The notes under the pieces were generated by a model. It saw only the letters and a program-made list of their open reading frames with translations. It had not been told where the DNA came from and ran no database searches. From contig JACTVC010000016.1 of NCBI GenBank assembly GCA_018417955.1, positions 868,001 to 932,000 on the forward strand: a DNA stretch of 64,000 bases. The letters are read 5' to 3'. The stretch comes from Laccaria trichodermophora (lineage: Eukaryota > Basidiomycota > Agaricomycetes > Agaricales > Hydnangiaceae). Position numbers and translations under genes: made by a program. Shown in pieces: positions 1 through 11,196 of this stretch (positions are counted from its first letter, which is position 1; each line of letters starts with the position of its first letter).

Positions 1-199
1 CTGGTGGGTTTGGCGGGTTTGGCGGGTTTTACGGGTTCAGCACCACAGTTAAATATCTAAATTCTGTATTGCTTAGTAATGTACCATACAAATCCTACTT
101 ACTTCTCTCGGGAAAGAGACGGTCCTGTATTCTACTTCTACAACCTTGTCCTTCAAGTTAATAGTTCATCATGTAGGCAAAAGACATTGCAGCCATGGG

Positions 200-1040
200 C
201 AGTGCTTAAAAAATAGTCAACTTCCATTTGGTTGTATTGGACTGTATTCTCAACAAAAATGAGTGCTGAGTTTGAACTATTCTGCGCCATGTTTTGTAAA
301 CTGGGGAGGTGGTTTCTGGAAGGATTTCGGTCAGGTAGAGCCCAAGAACATAAAATTCAAGGAAGAACTTACTAGCCAACTTACATTTTTGGTAGTGGAT
401 CATATTTCCCACAAAAATGAGCACTGAATCTGAACGGTTGGGTGCCACATTTCGTAAACTGGGGGGATAGTTCCTGGAGCAATTCCGCTCAGGTAGAGCC
501 CAAGAACGTAAAATTCGAGTAAGAACTTACTTTTAAGCCTCATTTTCCGGTGACGGACCTTATTGATCCACAAAAGCAAGCACTGAGTTCGAACAGTTGA
601 ACAGCATGTTCCGTAAACTCGGGAGGTCGTTCCTGAAGTAGTCACCATCAAATAGAGCCCAAGAACACTAAAATTGAGCAAGAACTTACTTGGCAGGCCT
701 AATTTCAGGTAATGAACCATATTCCCCCTGTAAAACCAACCTCAGAATTCGGAGACTGGGCGCCATGTTTCGTAAACTTGGGAGATAGTTCCTGGAAGAA
801 TTTCGGTCAGATAGAGCCCAAGAACGTTAAAATTGAGCAAGAACTTACCTGTCAACCTTAATATCTGGTAAAGGACCATAATCACACACAAAACCAACCG
901 CCAAAATTTCAGGGTTGGACACCATGTTTCGTAAACTTGGCAAGTCATTCCCGAAGTAATTCTCGTTAGATAGAACCTAAGAACAAAACAATTGAGTGAG
1001 AACTTACATGTCAACTGCAATATTTGCTCATGGGCTGTAC
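200..1040. repeat. Tandem satellite, about 159-bp unit, five diverged copies
   Basis: A block beginning with a variant of CATGTTTCGTAAACT recurs at about 288, 447, 605, 764 and 923, giving a spacing of 158-160 bp. Each unit also carries a TAGAGCCCAAGAAC-like core and a GAGCAAGAACTTAC-like core. Read on the minus strand, that second core gives GTAAGTTCTTGCTC, which looks like a 5' splice site, and the units translate into repeated KFLLNF-VLGLYL-type peptides. Stops and frame changes separate the units, so I read this as non-coding satellite, possibly amplified from an exon-intron junction. Positions 1-36 hold a short GGCGGGTTT repeat. Confidence 0.85.
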
Positions 1041-1107
1041 TTTTACCAAGCTGCCATCAGCAAAATTTAGGGTTTATATTACAATTCACTACGTAAATTC
1101 AAGTGAC

Positions 1108-1361
1108 TAATTATACATATAGGGGGCCAAGATGGAAGAATGAATGAGGAAAGCAAAAGGGACACGAGAGAAGCTGAAGCGCCATATAAACAAGGCACTT
1201 TAGGGTGGGTTCCGATTTAGGGCAGGTTCTCTTCTAAACCTGCCCTAAATTGGAACCGGCCCTAAAGTGCCTTGTATATATAGCGCTTCAGCTTCTCTCG
1301 TGTCCCTTTTCCTTTTCTCCTTTACTCCCATCATGATTATTTATGCCCCCTTGTATAATTA
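1108..1361. mobile_element. Fold-back MITE, about 254 bp
   Basis: The left end TAATTATAC, followed by a GGGGGC block, is mirrored at the right end by GCCCCC and GTATAATTA. Inside, GGGACACGAGAGAAGCTGAA on the left is matched by its reverse complement at about 1290-1310. The two arms meet around 1215-1235, so the single strand would fold into one long hairpin. There is no coding capacity. I could not fix a target-site duplication, so the superfamily is not assigned. Confidence 0.75.
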
Positions 1362-3983
1362 CCCCCCCCCATATATACTTGTTCATATGTAAAATATTTG
1401 ATTAATTTAAAATGACGAAAACCAAAACCAAATACCAAAAGGTCCCCCTCTCTCGATATGACTTGGGGGTGATAAAATACCTTAAAAATTGTTCTTATTT
1501 ATGCATAATTAAATTAGTATTTTTTTCGATCTTATTGCCAGGCCATGAGCTACACAAACACTGACTAATAACATGACGGGTACCCGCCAACCCCTGCCAC
1601 GGGTCCGGGTTTGGTGAGGGTAGCGAATATCAAACCCGTACCCCTACCCAAGTGTACCCCTACCCGTAACCCACATGGGTTGCTAAACCCGTGACAATCA
1701 CTAATCTTGATAAGGCCAAGGCAGCTCAAAGTGCAATGCTTAATTTGGGCTTGTTTGTGTTCTTTCATTATGATGGTATCATGAAGGATATTTTTTCTTA
1801 TACTGCTATGCACAAGCACCACTATTATCAGATAAATAATACACCTGCCTTGCCAATTGTGAGTTTCAAGCTAGACTGCACACTACTCCCTGTCAATGAG
1901 GCAGGTACTTGGGATGATTTTATCTTCAAGGAAGGCCTTTGAGTGTTATTGTTGTTCTCTCTAATCAGATTGGGCTCATCTCATCAGGAAAACTGCACTT
2001 CACTTGTTGGGCTTACATCGCTTGTGATCTCACTTGAATCACTTCAACACTTGATGTTACAGCCACAACATCCTTTCAAACTCGAAGTGAGTCCAAGTGG
2101 GGGTTTGTGATATAGGATTGGAAGGGAATGCCCAGAGGCCATAGTCAAACAGTGGTATATAGCTAGATTTGGATATCTTACATAATATATTGATCTTTTG
2201 TCTTGAACCACCATCTTGTCAGCAGTCTTGCCATCCTCTTGCACTACATGTAGTGCTTTGTATATCTGTACTTCCTACAGTATGCATAATCATGTTGGGC
2301 CAGCTGAGTATCTTGTAACTGCTCATTGCTCACTTATGGGTGTTGATCCCAGATCCACCCATTCTTGCCTCCTCCTTCCCTCTTGGCTTCAGCTATGCGA
2401 GAAGTTCAGAGTGAACACTTCACAGGGTTCAAGTCACTCACATCAGTAAGTCATAAGTGCCCAGCACTCACAAAAGCCATCGGGATGCTCAAACACACTA
2501 CTTAGAAATTATTCCTAAGTCCATTCAAAGTCCGACAACATGTGACTGTTGAAAATTTCACCATCAGTTTTTCTTTTCAACGTTCATCATAACTGAGTGG
2601 TGTCCGACCTGCCCTCGCCAAATCCCACTGCAGTCTGTGCCTGCTCACTCACCGACATGGAAAATGAACCATAGTCATCATGTGCTTGACATTTGCTGGT
2701 GCAGGACAGAGTCTGCTGTCCAGCAGGACGTCTTGGGTATGTCTTTTCTCACTTTATTTCTTCGCTTTGTGTTTTGATAGCATATCCTGTCTTACAGACA
2801 AATGCAAAACATATTGATGGTCTCACAGAACATGATGATGAACCTTAGCCATCACACACTTGACCTTCGCTAGTGCAGGACGGTTTTCTTCTACTTCTAG
2901 AGGGGAGGAAGTCGATGTTGGGATACAGCAGAGAATATGATGGAAAGAACACCTTGGACATCTGGTCTGTTCCCTTCTCCCCTCCCACCTGTCCCCTTTT
3001 CACAACTTCACCCTACCCAGGTACCACCTCCTCAACTACGTCTACACTGCCTTCAGCCATGCTCATATGGAGAATCACACTGAGCCAAAAACAATCTGGT
3101 TTGTTCCCTTCTTCCCCGCCTGTTCCCTCCTCATGACTTTACCCTACCCAGGTACCTCAACTGCATCTACACCATCTTCTGCCATGCTCATGTGGAGACT
3201 CCCACCACCGTCTTCACCATGCCCAAATTCCAAGCTCATTCGCACTAGATGGAGGTGGCAACAATCCCACCACCATTTTCGCCATGCTTACATATTCGAC
3301 ATTTGGGTATGTCTCCTCTTCCCTTCCCTTCTGCATGATCTTATTTTCATGCAGGCTGAGCATGTGTTCAAGTTCTGGATCACAGGGGTCTCTACTGCTG
3401 GCATTCCAGATTGTAAGGAAGAAGCAAAATTCTCAGAGGACAACTGGGGTGCCAGCGCCATGGGCTACATCAATTCTATCAACAAATTGTTGCCAAGACA
3501 ATGGAAAAAGATTAAAGACACCACAATTGAGCTCATGGAGAAACCAAAACAACCTGTTTCGCTCATTCACAGTGCCAATGCCTATCCCTTCGATGCACGA
3601 AGATCTTTGTTTGAAGAGGACAGCAAGCCTGAAGAGTGAGACATTGGGTTTCAGGATGTTTGGCTTTCTACGCATTTCAGAGGTTCCTTGAGCTGCTACA
3701 TTGTAGGTAGACATTGGTACCATTAATATAATCTTTACCCTATTAAATATACTGTTCTGCGTAAAATTGGGAACAGTTCAAGGCTGCTATTTCGTCACTT
3801 GGTTACTTTCGAGATCAACTTGACATATGACTTACCCACTTGAGTCTTCACTTGCATCAAGAGGAATCACTTGGCCAAGGCAGCAACCTACTTAGCCAAG
3901 TGAGTTTCCTTTGGCCACTTGAGTTCACTTTCGTCACTTGGCCACTTGTCAAGGTGACCTAAGTGACATAAGTGGACATGTAG
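1362..3983. other. CpG-poor repeat-derived stretch, no intact gene
   Basis: At 1570-1695 there is a run of ACCCGTACCC-type motifs in both orientations. At 1990-2060 and 3785-3985 there is low-complexity sequence built on CACTTG. From 2940 to 3240 two imperfect copies of a roughly 130-bp unit rich in CCCTACCCAGGTACC occur. An open stretch at about 3349-3639 (plus) ends in a negatively charged tail and may be one exon of an old gene or transposon; I do not recognise it. Nothing here supports a functional gene. Confidence 0.5.
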
Positions 3984-5430
3984 TTTTCCTGATGCTGATG
4001 GTCTTTATACTGTGCATCCACTGATTCATGCCTGGGGTAAAGACAGAATGTCTCTGGATGAGAGGAAAAAACATGGCACTATGGCATATGCAACTTTATC
4101 AGATTCTTTGTATGGAAATTTTGAAAGGCAGCCATAGGAATTCAGATGGGCCTTGGTCACACATGTGAGAGAAAACATGCAGCATAGGAGAATTGAAAGC
4201 CAAGAGGCAGGTGACAGTTATTTTGATGATGCATATGAAAGATTTGGACAGCTCTTAGTGGAGCAAGGATATCCAAGTGAGGCATTGAAGCTGCAGCAGC
4301 AAGTTCTGGATCTAAGAAGCAATGCTCTTGGAAGGGAACATTACCATACAATGATGGCTGAAGCAAGGCTTGCCAGCACATATATGGATCTGGGTAAATA
4401 CACTGATGCAGAGAAACTACATCTACATGTCCTACATCTATCAAAGAGACTTTTTGGACCAGAACACCAAAATACAATGTGTACTATGCGAAACCTTTCA
4501 CTTACCTATCTGCATCAGGGTAGATACAAAGAGGCCTATGAGATGCAGATCAAAGCTGTAGATGCCATGAAAAGCACTCTTGGAGAAGAAGAAGACCCAC
4601 AGTTGCTCCAGCCAATGGCAAATCTGGCACAAATTCAGAAGAAATTGGGAAACTACAAAGAAGCTGAGAAGTTACAAATTCAAGTTCTGAATAAAAAGAG
4701 GGAAATTCTTAGGGAAGAACACCCTGATACAGTTGCTGCCATGGCAAACCTTGCAGGAACATTGGAGTCTCTTGATAAATGCACAGAGGCAGAAAAGCTT
4801 CAGATCCAAGCTGTTGATCTGAGTATCAGAATTTTTGGAGCTGAACACCCTGCAACAACCATTTTCCAATCAAACCTTGCATCCATATATCACAACTTGA
4901 GAAAACACACAGAAGCAGAAGAGCTGCAAATCAAAGTTCTAGCTACAAGCAAGAGAAATCTTGGGGAAGAACACCCTGATACACTCATTGACATGGGAAA
5001 TATTGCATCAACATATAACATTCTTGGAAAATATGAAGAGGCAGAGAAGCTGGAAATCCAAGTTCTGGGTATAGCAACCAGAACATTGGGAGCAGAACAC
5101 CCATCTACAATTCAAGCTATGGCCAACCTTGCTGACTTGTTTAGAGACTTGAAAAAATATGCAGAAGCAGAGAAGCTGCAGATCCAAGTTCTTGATTTGA
5201 AAAAGGGAATTTTTGGAGAAGAACACACTGATACAAAGAGTGCCATGGCCAGGCTTGCAATGACACAAAGAATCATGGGTAACAATGTCAGAGCAAAAGA
5301 TTCAGACAAGCTAGCATCTCAATCTCCATCTGATATAGCAAAATCTCCATCTGATATAGCAAGTGCTCAACCTGCCAAAAACCATGATGATTCAACAGAA
5401 GACAGAAAGAAATTATACCAAATTGGTTGA
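3984..5430 (+). pseudogene. NLR-type protein remnant: end of NTPase/winged-helix part plus a TPR array
   Basis: From 4153 an uninterrupted frame of 425 codons encodes about nine tetratricopeptide repeats of 42 residues. They are of the kinesin-light-chain/NB-ARC type, with recurring EEHPDT and EAEKLQIQVL motifs, and the C-terminus has a duplicated SPSDIA tail. The same frame runs upstream to about 3984, where VHPLIHAWGKDRMS resembles the region between NB-ARC and TPRs in fungal NLR-like proteins. An in-frame TAG at 4135-4137 separates the two parts. A possible splice acceptor (GTAG) lies just before 3984, but no NB-ARC P-loop is found upstream. Fungal NB-ARC-TPR proteins are thought to act in recognition of non-self. 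This copy is truncated and carries a stop. Alternatively a shorter TPR-only protein is made from an ATG inside the frame. Confidence 0.75.
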
Positions 5431-6517
5431 GAAAGATGAAGGCCTTTTTCAAGATAAAGTAGCTTTGCATTGTTTAGGCAATTATTTTGAAGATTCAATT
5501 CCTCTTTAGCAGTTAGCAAGTCATTTACAAATGGAAATGGAATACTTGATTGATGTTAAGGTTTCAAAGAATAAACTGTAGGTCTACCTTTTGCAGCCAC
5601 CATATTTCTTCTCTTTCAACTCTCTGTAAATAAATGGCCCAGATTACTGTGTACTATATATTTATGGTGTGTTCAAACAGTATTGGTTTCCATGTATGCA
5701 GCTTTACTGTGAAGTGAACTTGACAAGATTCTTTTTACACCCAATGTTTCTTTTTTTGATACTTGTATTCTGTTGTCCATCTCTACCAAGGCAATGCCAG
5801 ATTATTTTAAATGTTAAAGAAGCTCTAAAGCCTCTTTGGAAGGTGCATTGAAAGCTTGTTCATGCTTTTGTTCTTCTTGAAAAATCATGTCCTCATTTTG
5901 AAAGTGTTAGTCATTCTGCCTGGTGTAGCAACACAAGTCAAAGAGATAATGGGAAAGTGTCAGACCATAACTGAAAGAAATTTCCCCTCCAGCAACCCTA
6001 AGTTCAGCTGCTGCCTCTACATATCTCATCAAATGATCCAACTTGAGAAGTGAAGAAAAAAGTTGGGATCAGAATGGCAGGTTGTAGTATTGAAATATCT
6101 ATGTAAAATTTTGACAGATAAAAATGGGCACTGGTAAGGAGATACATATGAAAATCTTGAAAATATCTGAATTGGTGCTTTCAAGTTGTTGCATCATTTT
6201 ACATAACTTGCCCATTTCCCCTCTGTCTTTATAGGATTTGCAACAGAGACAATTAAAACAAGACAGAGAAATATGACCAAACTTTTCAAGGATTTGAAGA
6301 AGACTAAAGGTAGTTCATGAAGGGGGGATAAAATGACATGTATATGCCATGAAAACATACATGATTGCATTACTCAAAAGCAACATAATATTCTCAGCTC
6401 CTTTTTGTGGTGACTTATTGAATTGCTCCAGGTAAGGTGAGTGGCAGTTGGTGACCTATGAGTAGTGATTGAAATTACATGACATGAATGTGAGTTGATC
6501 TCGTCTTCACTTTGACA
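5431..6517. other. AT-rich intergenic stretch, nothing recognised
   Basis: The sequence is CpG-poor, with short open frames of 60-65 codons that resemble no family I know. It probably contains the 3' end of the TPR gene and old repeat material. Confidence 0.4.
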
Positions 6518-6610
6518 ACACCTGTGGTGAAGTGGTTATCATGCTTGCCTTCCATTGTTCAAAAAGTTAAAGGGTAGCAAGCAGCATGGGTTTGATTCCT
6601 GTTGGGTGTA
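6518..6610 (+). pseudogene. Decayed copy of tRNA-Gly(UCC)
   Basis: This copy matches the intact tRNA at 8878-8971 from the acceptor stem to the discriminator, including the TTCC anticodon-loop core. The intron has different sequence. In the T arm and 3' acceptor strand the differences are transitions at CpG sites: CG has become TG or CA at five positions. The T stem is left with wobble pairs and the B box reads GGGTTTGATTCC. A T-run follows (about 6613). It is probably non-functional or weakly transcribed. Confidence 0.8.
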
Positions 6611-7522
6611 ACCTTTTTGGGAAATTTATTGCTTCACTTCAGAAAAGAAGGGAGATTGCCAGAGCATGGACATTCTTTTTTTTTTAAATTAGTTGCCATA
6701 GTGCAAAATATCAACCCATACACAAACTTGTCACCTATTTTTCTCAACACCCAGCAAATTCAGCCTTTTTATGATTTTTTGAACTTGAATGCATTATCAA
6801 GTGCATACTGGCACTTACCCTTACATATGGTCATGGTGAAGGCACTCAAGAGACCTCCATTTTAGGGTGAAATTTTGTCAACAAAACTTATGCTTGTATG
6901 TGCATGCAAGATTGACAATTGGGGGTGGTGCATAATTGCAAGCTGGCCAATACTTGAATATCTAGCAGTTTCTAGACCTGAGTGATAAAGTCAAATGAAT
7001 AATTGATGATCACTGGAATATGGGGTGGGTTGTTATGGTAGTTGTTGTAAAGTACATCACAGGGATAGTCAGTGGTTGTATGCATTCAAGGTTGAAGAGT
7101 GTGGATTACTTAGATGCCAAACTGAAAGTACCTCACAAGGATAATCAGTGGTTGTGTGTTCAAGGTTGAAGAGAGTGGGTTGTTTGGGTGTTTTGAGCCC
7201 CCAGTTGTATGCAGTCCTTAGAATGCACAAAGAGTCACTGAAGCCAAAAGGCAGAATAACTGAGAAGTCTATCTCAGCCAGCACATTCTATGTATGATGC
7301 AGTATGGGAACTGTAGCAATCATTGGCATTACATTAGTCAGCTCACTCAATGTTGCTCCCTGCATGTTAAAATCTTTTCAATGTATGTCATGTGTGACTA
7401 TTGCAAAACAGACCCAGTCCCACCATCACTGCAATTCACCTCTAATTCATTGAGTGATGTTCAGGAACATAATATACATAGCAAATCTATGCATCTTCAA
7501 GTAGTTATATATTATCTATTTA
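6611..7522. repeat. Diverged duplicate of the 8972-9365 tRNA flank, with a short tandem repeat
   Basis: Positions 6840-7056 align with 9160-9365: both have ACTCAAGAG, then a GATGATCACT(G/A)GAAT core, then GGGTGGGTT followed by GTAG and GTTGTTGTA. Most differences are CG to TG or CA in this copy. The part between 6622 and 6840 does not match and is probably inserted or replaced sequence. At 7051-7200 a unit of about 80 bp containing TCAGTGGTTGT and TTCAAGGTTGAAGAG occurs twice. Confidence 0.65.
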
Positions 7523-8058
7523 GGGCCTATTCGGTAACTGAGTTATCCCTGACCAAAACCAGGTTTGATGAGGGCCAGTTTGGCTTGTGAGGTACAATTC
7601 AATGTGACTGAGTTGGTGAGGCTTGTCACCTCTTGTCATGTACTCCAGAATTATCTGGTCTTCTGCCACGTCGGAGGACATGTTGCCAAAACACCTTTGG
7701 CGTCATTTAACATTGTAAGGCCCACAGTGGTGGGGCATATTTCCCTCCATTACAAAGTATTTATCAGTGAAAAAATTAAGGAAACACTATACCCAAGTGC
7801 TAGGAATGAGTATTCAGAGAGTGTGCCAAATTGGGGCCACAAATGAAAGATTTAGTTGAGCTCATTGTTGGACACAGCAAGCACAAAGGTTTGATGTATT
7901 GTGTGACAAGCCCAAATCAACCCTACCCTACCCTAACCAGCAGTTACCAAATGAAAAATTGGCTTGGTTTTGAGGTTAACCATCAATTTCCTTTTTTGGG
8001 GTCTAAACCTGACCAAACCTGGTTTTGGTTAGGGATAACTCAGTTACCGAAAAGGCCC
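7523..8058. mobile_element. PIF/Harbinger-like MITE, 536 bp, TTA target duplication
   Basis: The ends are inverted repeats of about 45 bp with few mismatches. They begin GGGCCTATTCGGTAACTGAG on the left and read back as GGGCCTTTTCGGTAACTGAG from the right. TTA flanks both sides (7520-7522 and 8059-8061). A 3-bp TWA duplication with GGGCC-type ends is characteristic of PIF/Harbinger elements. There is no transposase frame, so it is non-autonomous. Confidence 0.85.
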
Positions 8059-8061
8059 TTA

Positions 8062-8877
8062 TAGTTGTGGAGTGAGAAATTTCCCTGTTGGGTAGTGCTG
8101 AAGAGGCCCCTAATCCTTGGTTTCCTCTTCAACAACCCTTTCCTGAGTAAAGTGTTATTATTAGCAATTGATATCTACAATTGCAGGCACATAATGTTCT
8201 GGTCAAAATTTTAAAATTATGTTCCCTATGAAGCATCAGCAAAAATTGAAATTTCACACTTCAAGGACAAATATGAACAATTGAACAAGAAAAAAAAATT
8301 TGAAATTTTTTTCTGATCAATCTTTGTAGCCTGGGGGTGAGTGGTTGCTCCTGCACAGTCCATTCTTTGCTGAGCAGCAGCACAACAGGTACCAAAGCAA
8401 CTTATATCTACATTAAAAAATCTAAAACCAGTTCTTAAATTAATCTCATAGTATCCCAAGAAGTACTGGCAATTTTTGTTTCAAGAAGACATGTACTACA
8501 GGGAATATATGGCATTTACATGGCATCTTTTGTTGAATGCTCTGCCTCTGACTAATACAAAATTGCACCCATGTGTATTTTTTTTGATGGCACTTCTCAG
8601 AACTTTGTTGATGGCAAGCAGACTTGGTTTGAGGCCACCTGTTTTGAAGAAACTGTAGCAGGATTGCCCATGAGGAGCTGGCTAGATACTTGATAGTTGC
8701 CAGAGTTACTTGTTTAATGTAGTCAGACTTCAAGATATAGTCCTCTACCCTCTCTAATCTTAAGTTCTTCCACCATCCATTGCTGAACCCACAATGTCAA
8801 GTTAAGAGGCTGAGATTGCCCAGAAGTTGGGCAGCTTATATGTCTGTAGTGTAGTATGACTGATTCACCTTTCAAGA
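8062..8877. other. CpG-poor intergenic stretch, nothing recognised
   Basis: Only short frames are seen. A minus-strand frame of 152 codons (8723-9181) runs straight through the tRNA gene and is not credible. Confidence 0.4.
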
Positions 8878-8971
8878 ACACCTGTGGTGAAGTGGTTATC
8901 ATGCTTGCCTTCCATTCAGAACTGAATCTGGAGCACAGCAAGCGGCACGGGTTCGATTCCCGTCGGGTGTA
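8878..8971 (+). tRNA. tRNA-Gly(UCC) with a 22-nt intron
   Basis: The acceptor stem ACACCTG pairs fully with CGGGTGT, followed by discriminator A (8971). The D arm is GTGA/TCAT. The anticodon stem CTTGC (8904-8908) pairs with GCAAG (8938-8942). The loop is C-T-TCC-A, placing anticodon TCC at 8911-8913, which reads GGA codons. The intron at 8915-8936 interrupts the loop just after position 37, the canonical site. The T arm ACGGG-TTCGATT-CCCGT is intact and contains a perfect B box. Confidence 0.93.
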
Positions 8972-8974
8972 ACC

Positions 8975-8979
8975 TTTTT
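8975..8979 (+). terminator. RNA polymerase III terminator
   Basis: A run of five T residues begins four bases after the tRNA discriminator, as expected for pol III termination. Confidence 0.8.
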
Positions 8980-9743
8980 CGAGCAGATGCTGAACATTTA
9001 GTGTGGGACGCACACCAAGTCGCCATAACATTCTCAATGCCTGTTCCAACCTTTTTATTCTTTTATGGACCTGGGTGCATTCAGAAACCGGACATGGATG
9101 GGTCTTTCTAAAAACAGTCACTGTCGAAAACCCAAACACAGGCCCAACCCTGCATTGTTGACTCAAGAGCCTCCTTTTCAAAATGAAAATCCGTCAATGA
9201 AACTTACGCATGCATGGACACGCAAGGTGACGGTGGTGCGCAATTACAAGCTGTCAAACACTTGAGCATCCCGTAGGTGAGCGACAAAGTCAAACGGATG
9301 ATCGATGATCACTAGAATTCGGGGGGTGGGTTCGTTACAGTAGGTTGTTGTACAAGTAATCAAGGGGCTGGGGATGTCTGTATACTAGGTATAGTCAGGA
9401 GGGCAATAAGCATAAGAGGCGGACGAAGAGAAGACATATGGTTTTCTCTTCTCTTCAGCTTCAAAACGTGACCGGCCAAACTATGATTAAGGGAGAGGGA
9501 CCGAGGGAGGGAGGGGAGGAGCGGGGATGGATTGAGAACCAAGGATCGTGTCGTGGGAGGGGCGTAAGACAAGAAAAGACAGAGATTGTAATGTTTATGT
9601 GTTGTAAGTTGTAAGTCGTGAGGCGGGTGGGGTCATATAGGCTTGTGAGATATTTGACGTTGTTCGGAAGGGAGCGATGGGGTGGAGGTTGAAAAATAAA
9701 TAACATGTACCGAAACCTGAAAAGGCGATGGAGCGAGCCGAGC
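8980..9743. other. Spacer between tRNA-Gly and UBC6
   Basis: Part of this stretch (9160-9365) has a decayed duplicate at 6840-7056. The rest should include the 3' UTR of UBC6, which is read leftwards and ends at 9744. No further gene is seen. Confidence 0.5.
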
Positions 9744-11196
9744 CTAAGAGCTCGCGGAGATTCTGGACACTATGACGGCGAGCGCTATAAGGGCGCACCA
9801 CCGCCACTTTTCCCAGATGACTTGCCTCCAGGTAGCCATCCACCCCGTCCCTCGGTTGACGTTCAGGCCGTTCTCCTCGGGTTTACGAGGTCGTGGTACG
9901 AGGGCGGATGGTGTTGCATTGGAAGCGTTGGCAGAGGGAGATTCAGCAGTGGCAGGTTGCGTCGAATGTTGCGATGTTGATCTTGATACTGATGGTGATG
10001 CTGGCTGAGGCAGTACTTCGGAGGTTCCCCTCTCCTTCTCTCCCATGTTGGGGAGGTCTTGCGGCTGTGGCTGGCAATACTACGGAGAAGAAGAGGTAGG
10101 CGTTAGTGACATAATTGATGGATGGGCGGGGCGATGATCGAGAAGGTCGTGATGGATGGCGGTAACTCATCAATCCCGATTTACCGGAGACCGACGGGTC
10201 AAAAGGCGTGACACAGGGTGGGGGCAGGATGTGTGCGGATTACAAGCAAAGGAGTATTTCACTCACATCAGGGAAAGCCTCTCTGAATCGGGACTGTGAA
10301 AGGTTCCAACTATGACTGCGGGCGGCGAAGGCACGTTTATGCGGGTCTGAGGATGTGACCGATCCTGTGGTCATCTCGTCCGAGAGCATGAAAGACAACA
10401 ACCCTGTGAGTCTAAGATGATAACAGGAGATTAGCGATCATGAACATCGGGTAGATTTGACTTCGGAGGATTCAATTGCCGAATGTGGACAGAAATTTTT
10501 GAAAAAGCAGGACGTGTTCAAAAAGATACGTACATTGTGGCGACACTCCAAGCGGGATTCCACTAAACAAGGTATAATCAGTATTCATCATAAGATAATC
10601 CAGAGACAGAAAGGCTCAGATCGGCGAGACAGAACGAGGTGAGGGTGCAAGGGAGGATGGAACATACCGATCCGGGGTGGAAATCAGACATTGAAAAGCA
10701 AATCTTCTTATCGGGCTGAAAGCGACCAGAGGGAGTGAACATCTGTCATTTGGTCAGACGGCGCATCCCCTTCACCTTCTCAATGTCTCGCACCTTAATT
10801 CCAGGAGGTTTAAAGGGATATTCCGATGGGAACAGTAGCACTCCGTGATACTCTCCGCCGGCGAAAGGTGTATCTGGTGGGCCGCGCTATTGAAGATGTG
10901 TCACAACATGAATGGACTCAGATGGAGTCAGCGTACCAGAAGGTAGTTCCCTACATCTCATTGAGCGTTATGAGCCACATACGACACACAGAGGGTACTA
11001 ACACGTCAGGATATTCTTCTCATCCGGTACAGCCCACACGAACGGCGGTGGTTCCCTTTGCATAGCGACGAACTCCTTGGTAAGCTAGATGTAGGTGGCA
11101 TCGACGCCAGTTAGCCCGCTGATGACACCATCGCACACAGCGACGAGAGAGGATTGGACGACGTACACGCTTCTGGGCGGGTTTGCTGGCGGACAT
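9744..11196 (-). CDS. UBC6: Ubiquitin-conjugating enzyme E2, Ubc6/UBE2J type, tail-anchored
   Basis: Ubc6 is an ER-membrane E2 that charges ubiquitin for ER-associated degradation. Model: complement(join(9744..10079,10267..10411,10534..10562,10668..10742,10794..10886,10937..10950,11003..11084,11167..11196)), 267 residues, eight exons, all junctions GT...AG and in frame. The start codon at 11194-11196 gives [10 protein letters not shown] and is fixed by joining onto LTKEF. The UBC fold is plain: [18 protein letters not shown], then the catalytic cysteine (about C88) in [12 protein letters not shown], followed by [11 protein letters not shown] and GLLSFM, the Ubc6-family signature. The linker after residue 157 is rich in S, P and A. 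The last 20 residues hold a single hydrophobic segment ([10 protein letters not shown]), the tail anchor. Length matches the family, about 250 residues in yeast. Exon 3 is only 14 nt long. The protein looks intact. Confidence 0.95.

Noticed and set aside
206..1020. Three minus-strand open frames with repeated KFLLNF-VLGLYL peptides as a protein family
   Set aside because: They follow the satellite period, change frame between units and end in the tandem units themselves, so they are by-products of the repeat.
1565..1700. Telomere-like repeat
   Set aside because: The ACCCGTACCC motifs are irregular, occur in both orientations and do not match the TTAGGG repeat usual in basidiomycetes.
8723..9181. 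A 152-codon minus-strand frame
   Set aside because: It overlaps the complete tRNA-Gly gene and has no recognisable domain.
9595..10046. Overlapping plus- and minus-strand frames around the UBC6 last exon
   Set aside because: They are shadows of the spliced UBC6 gene.
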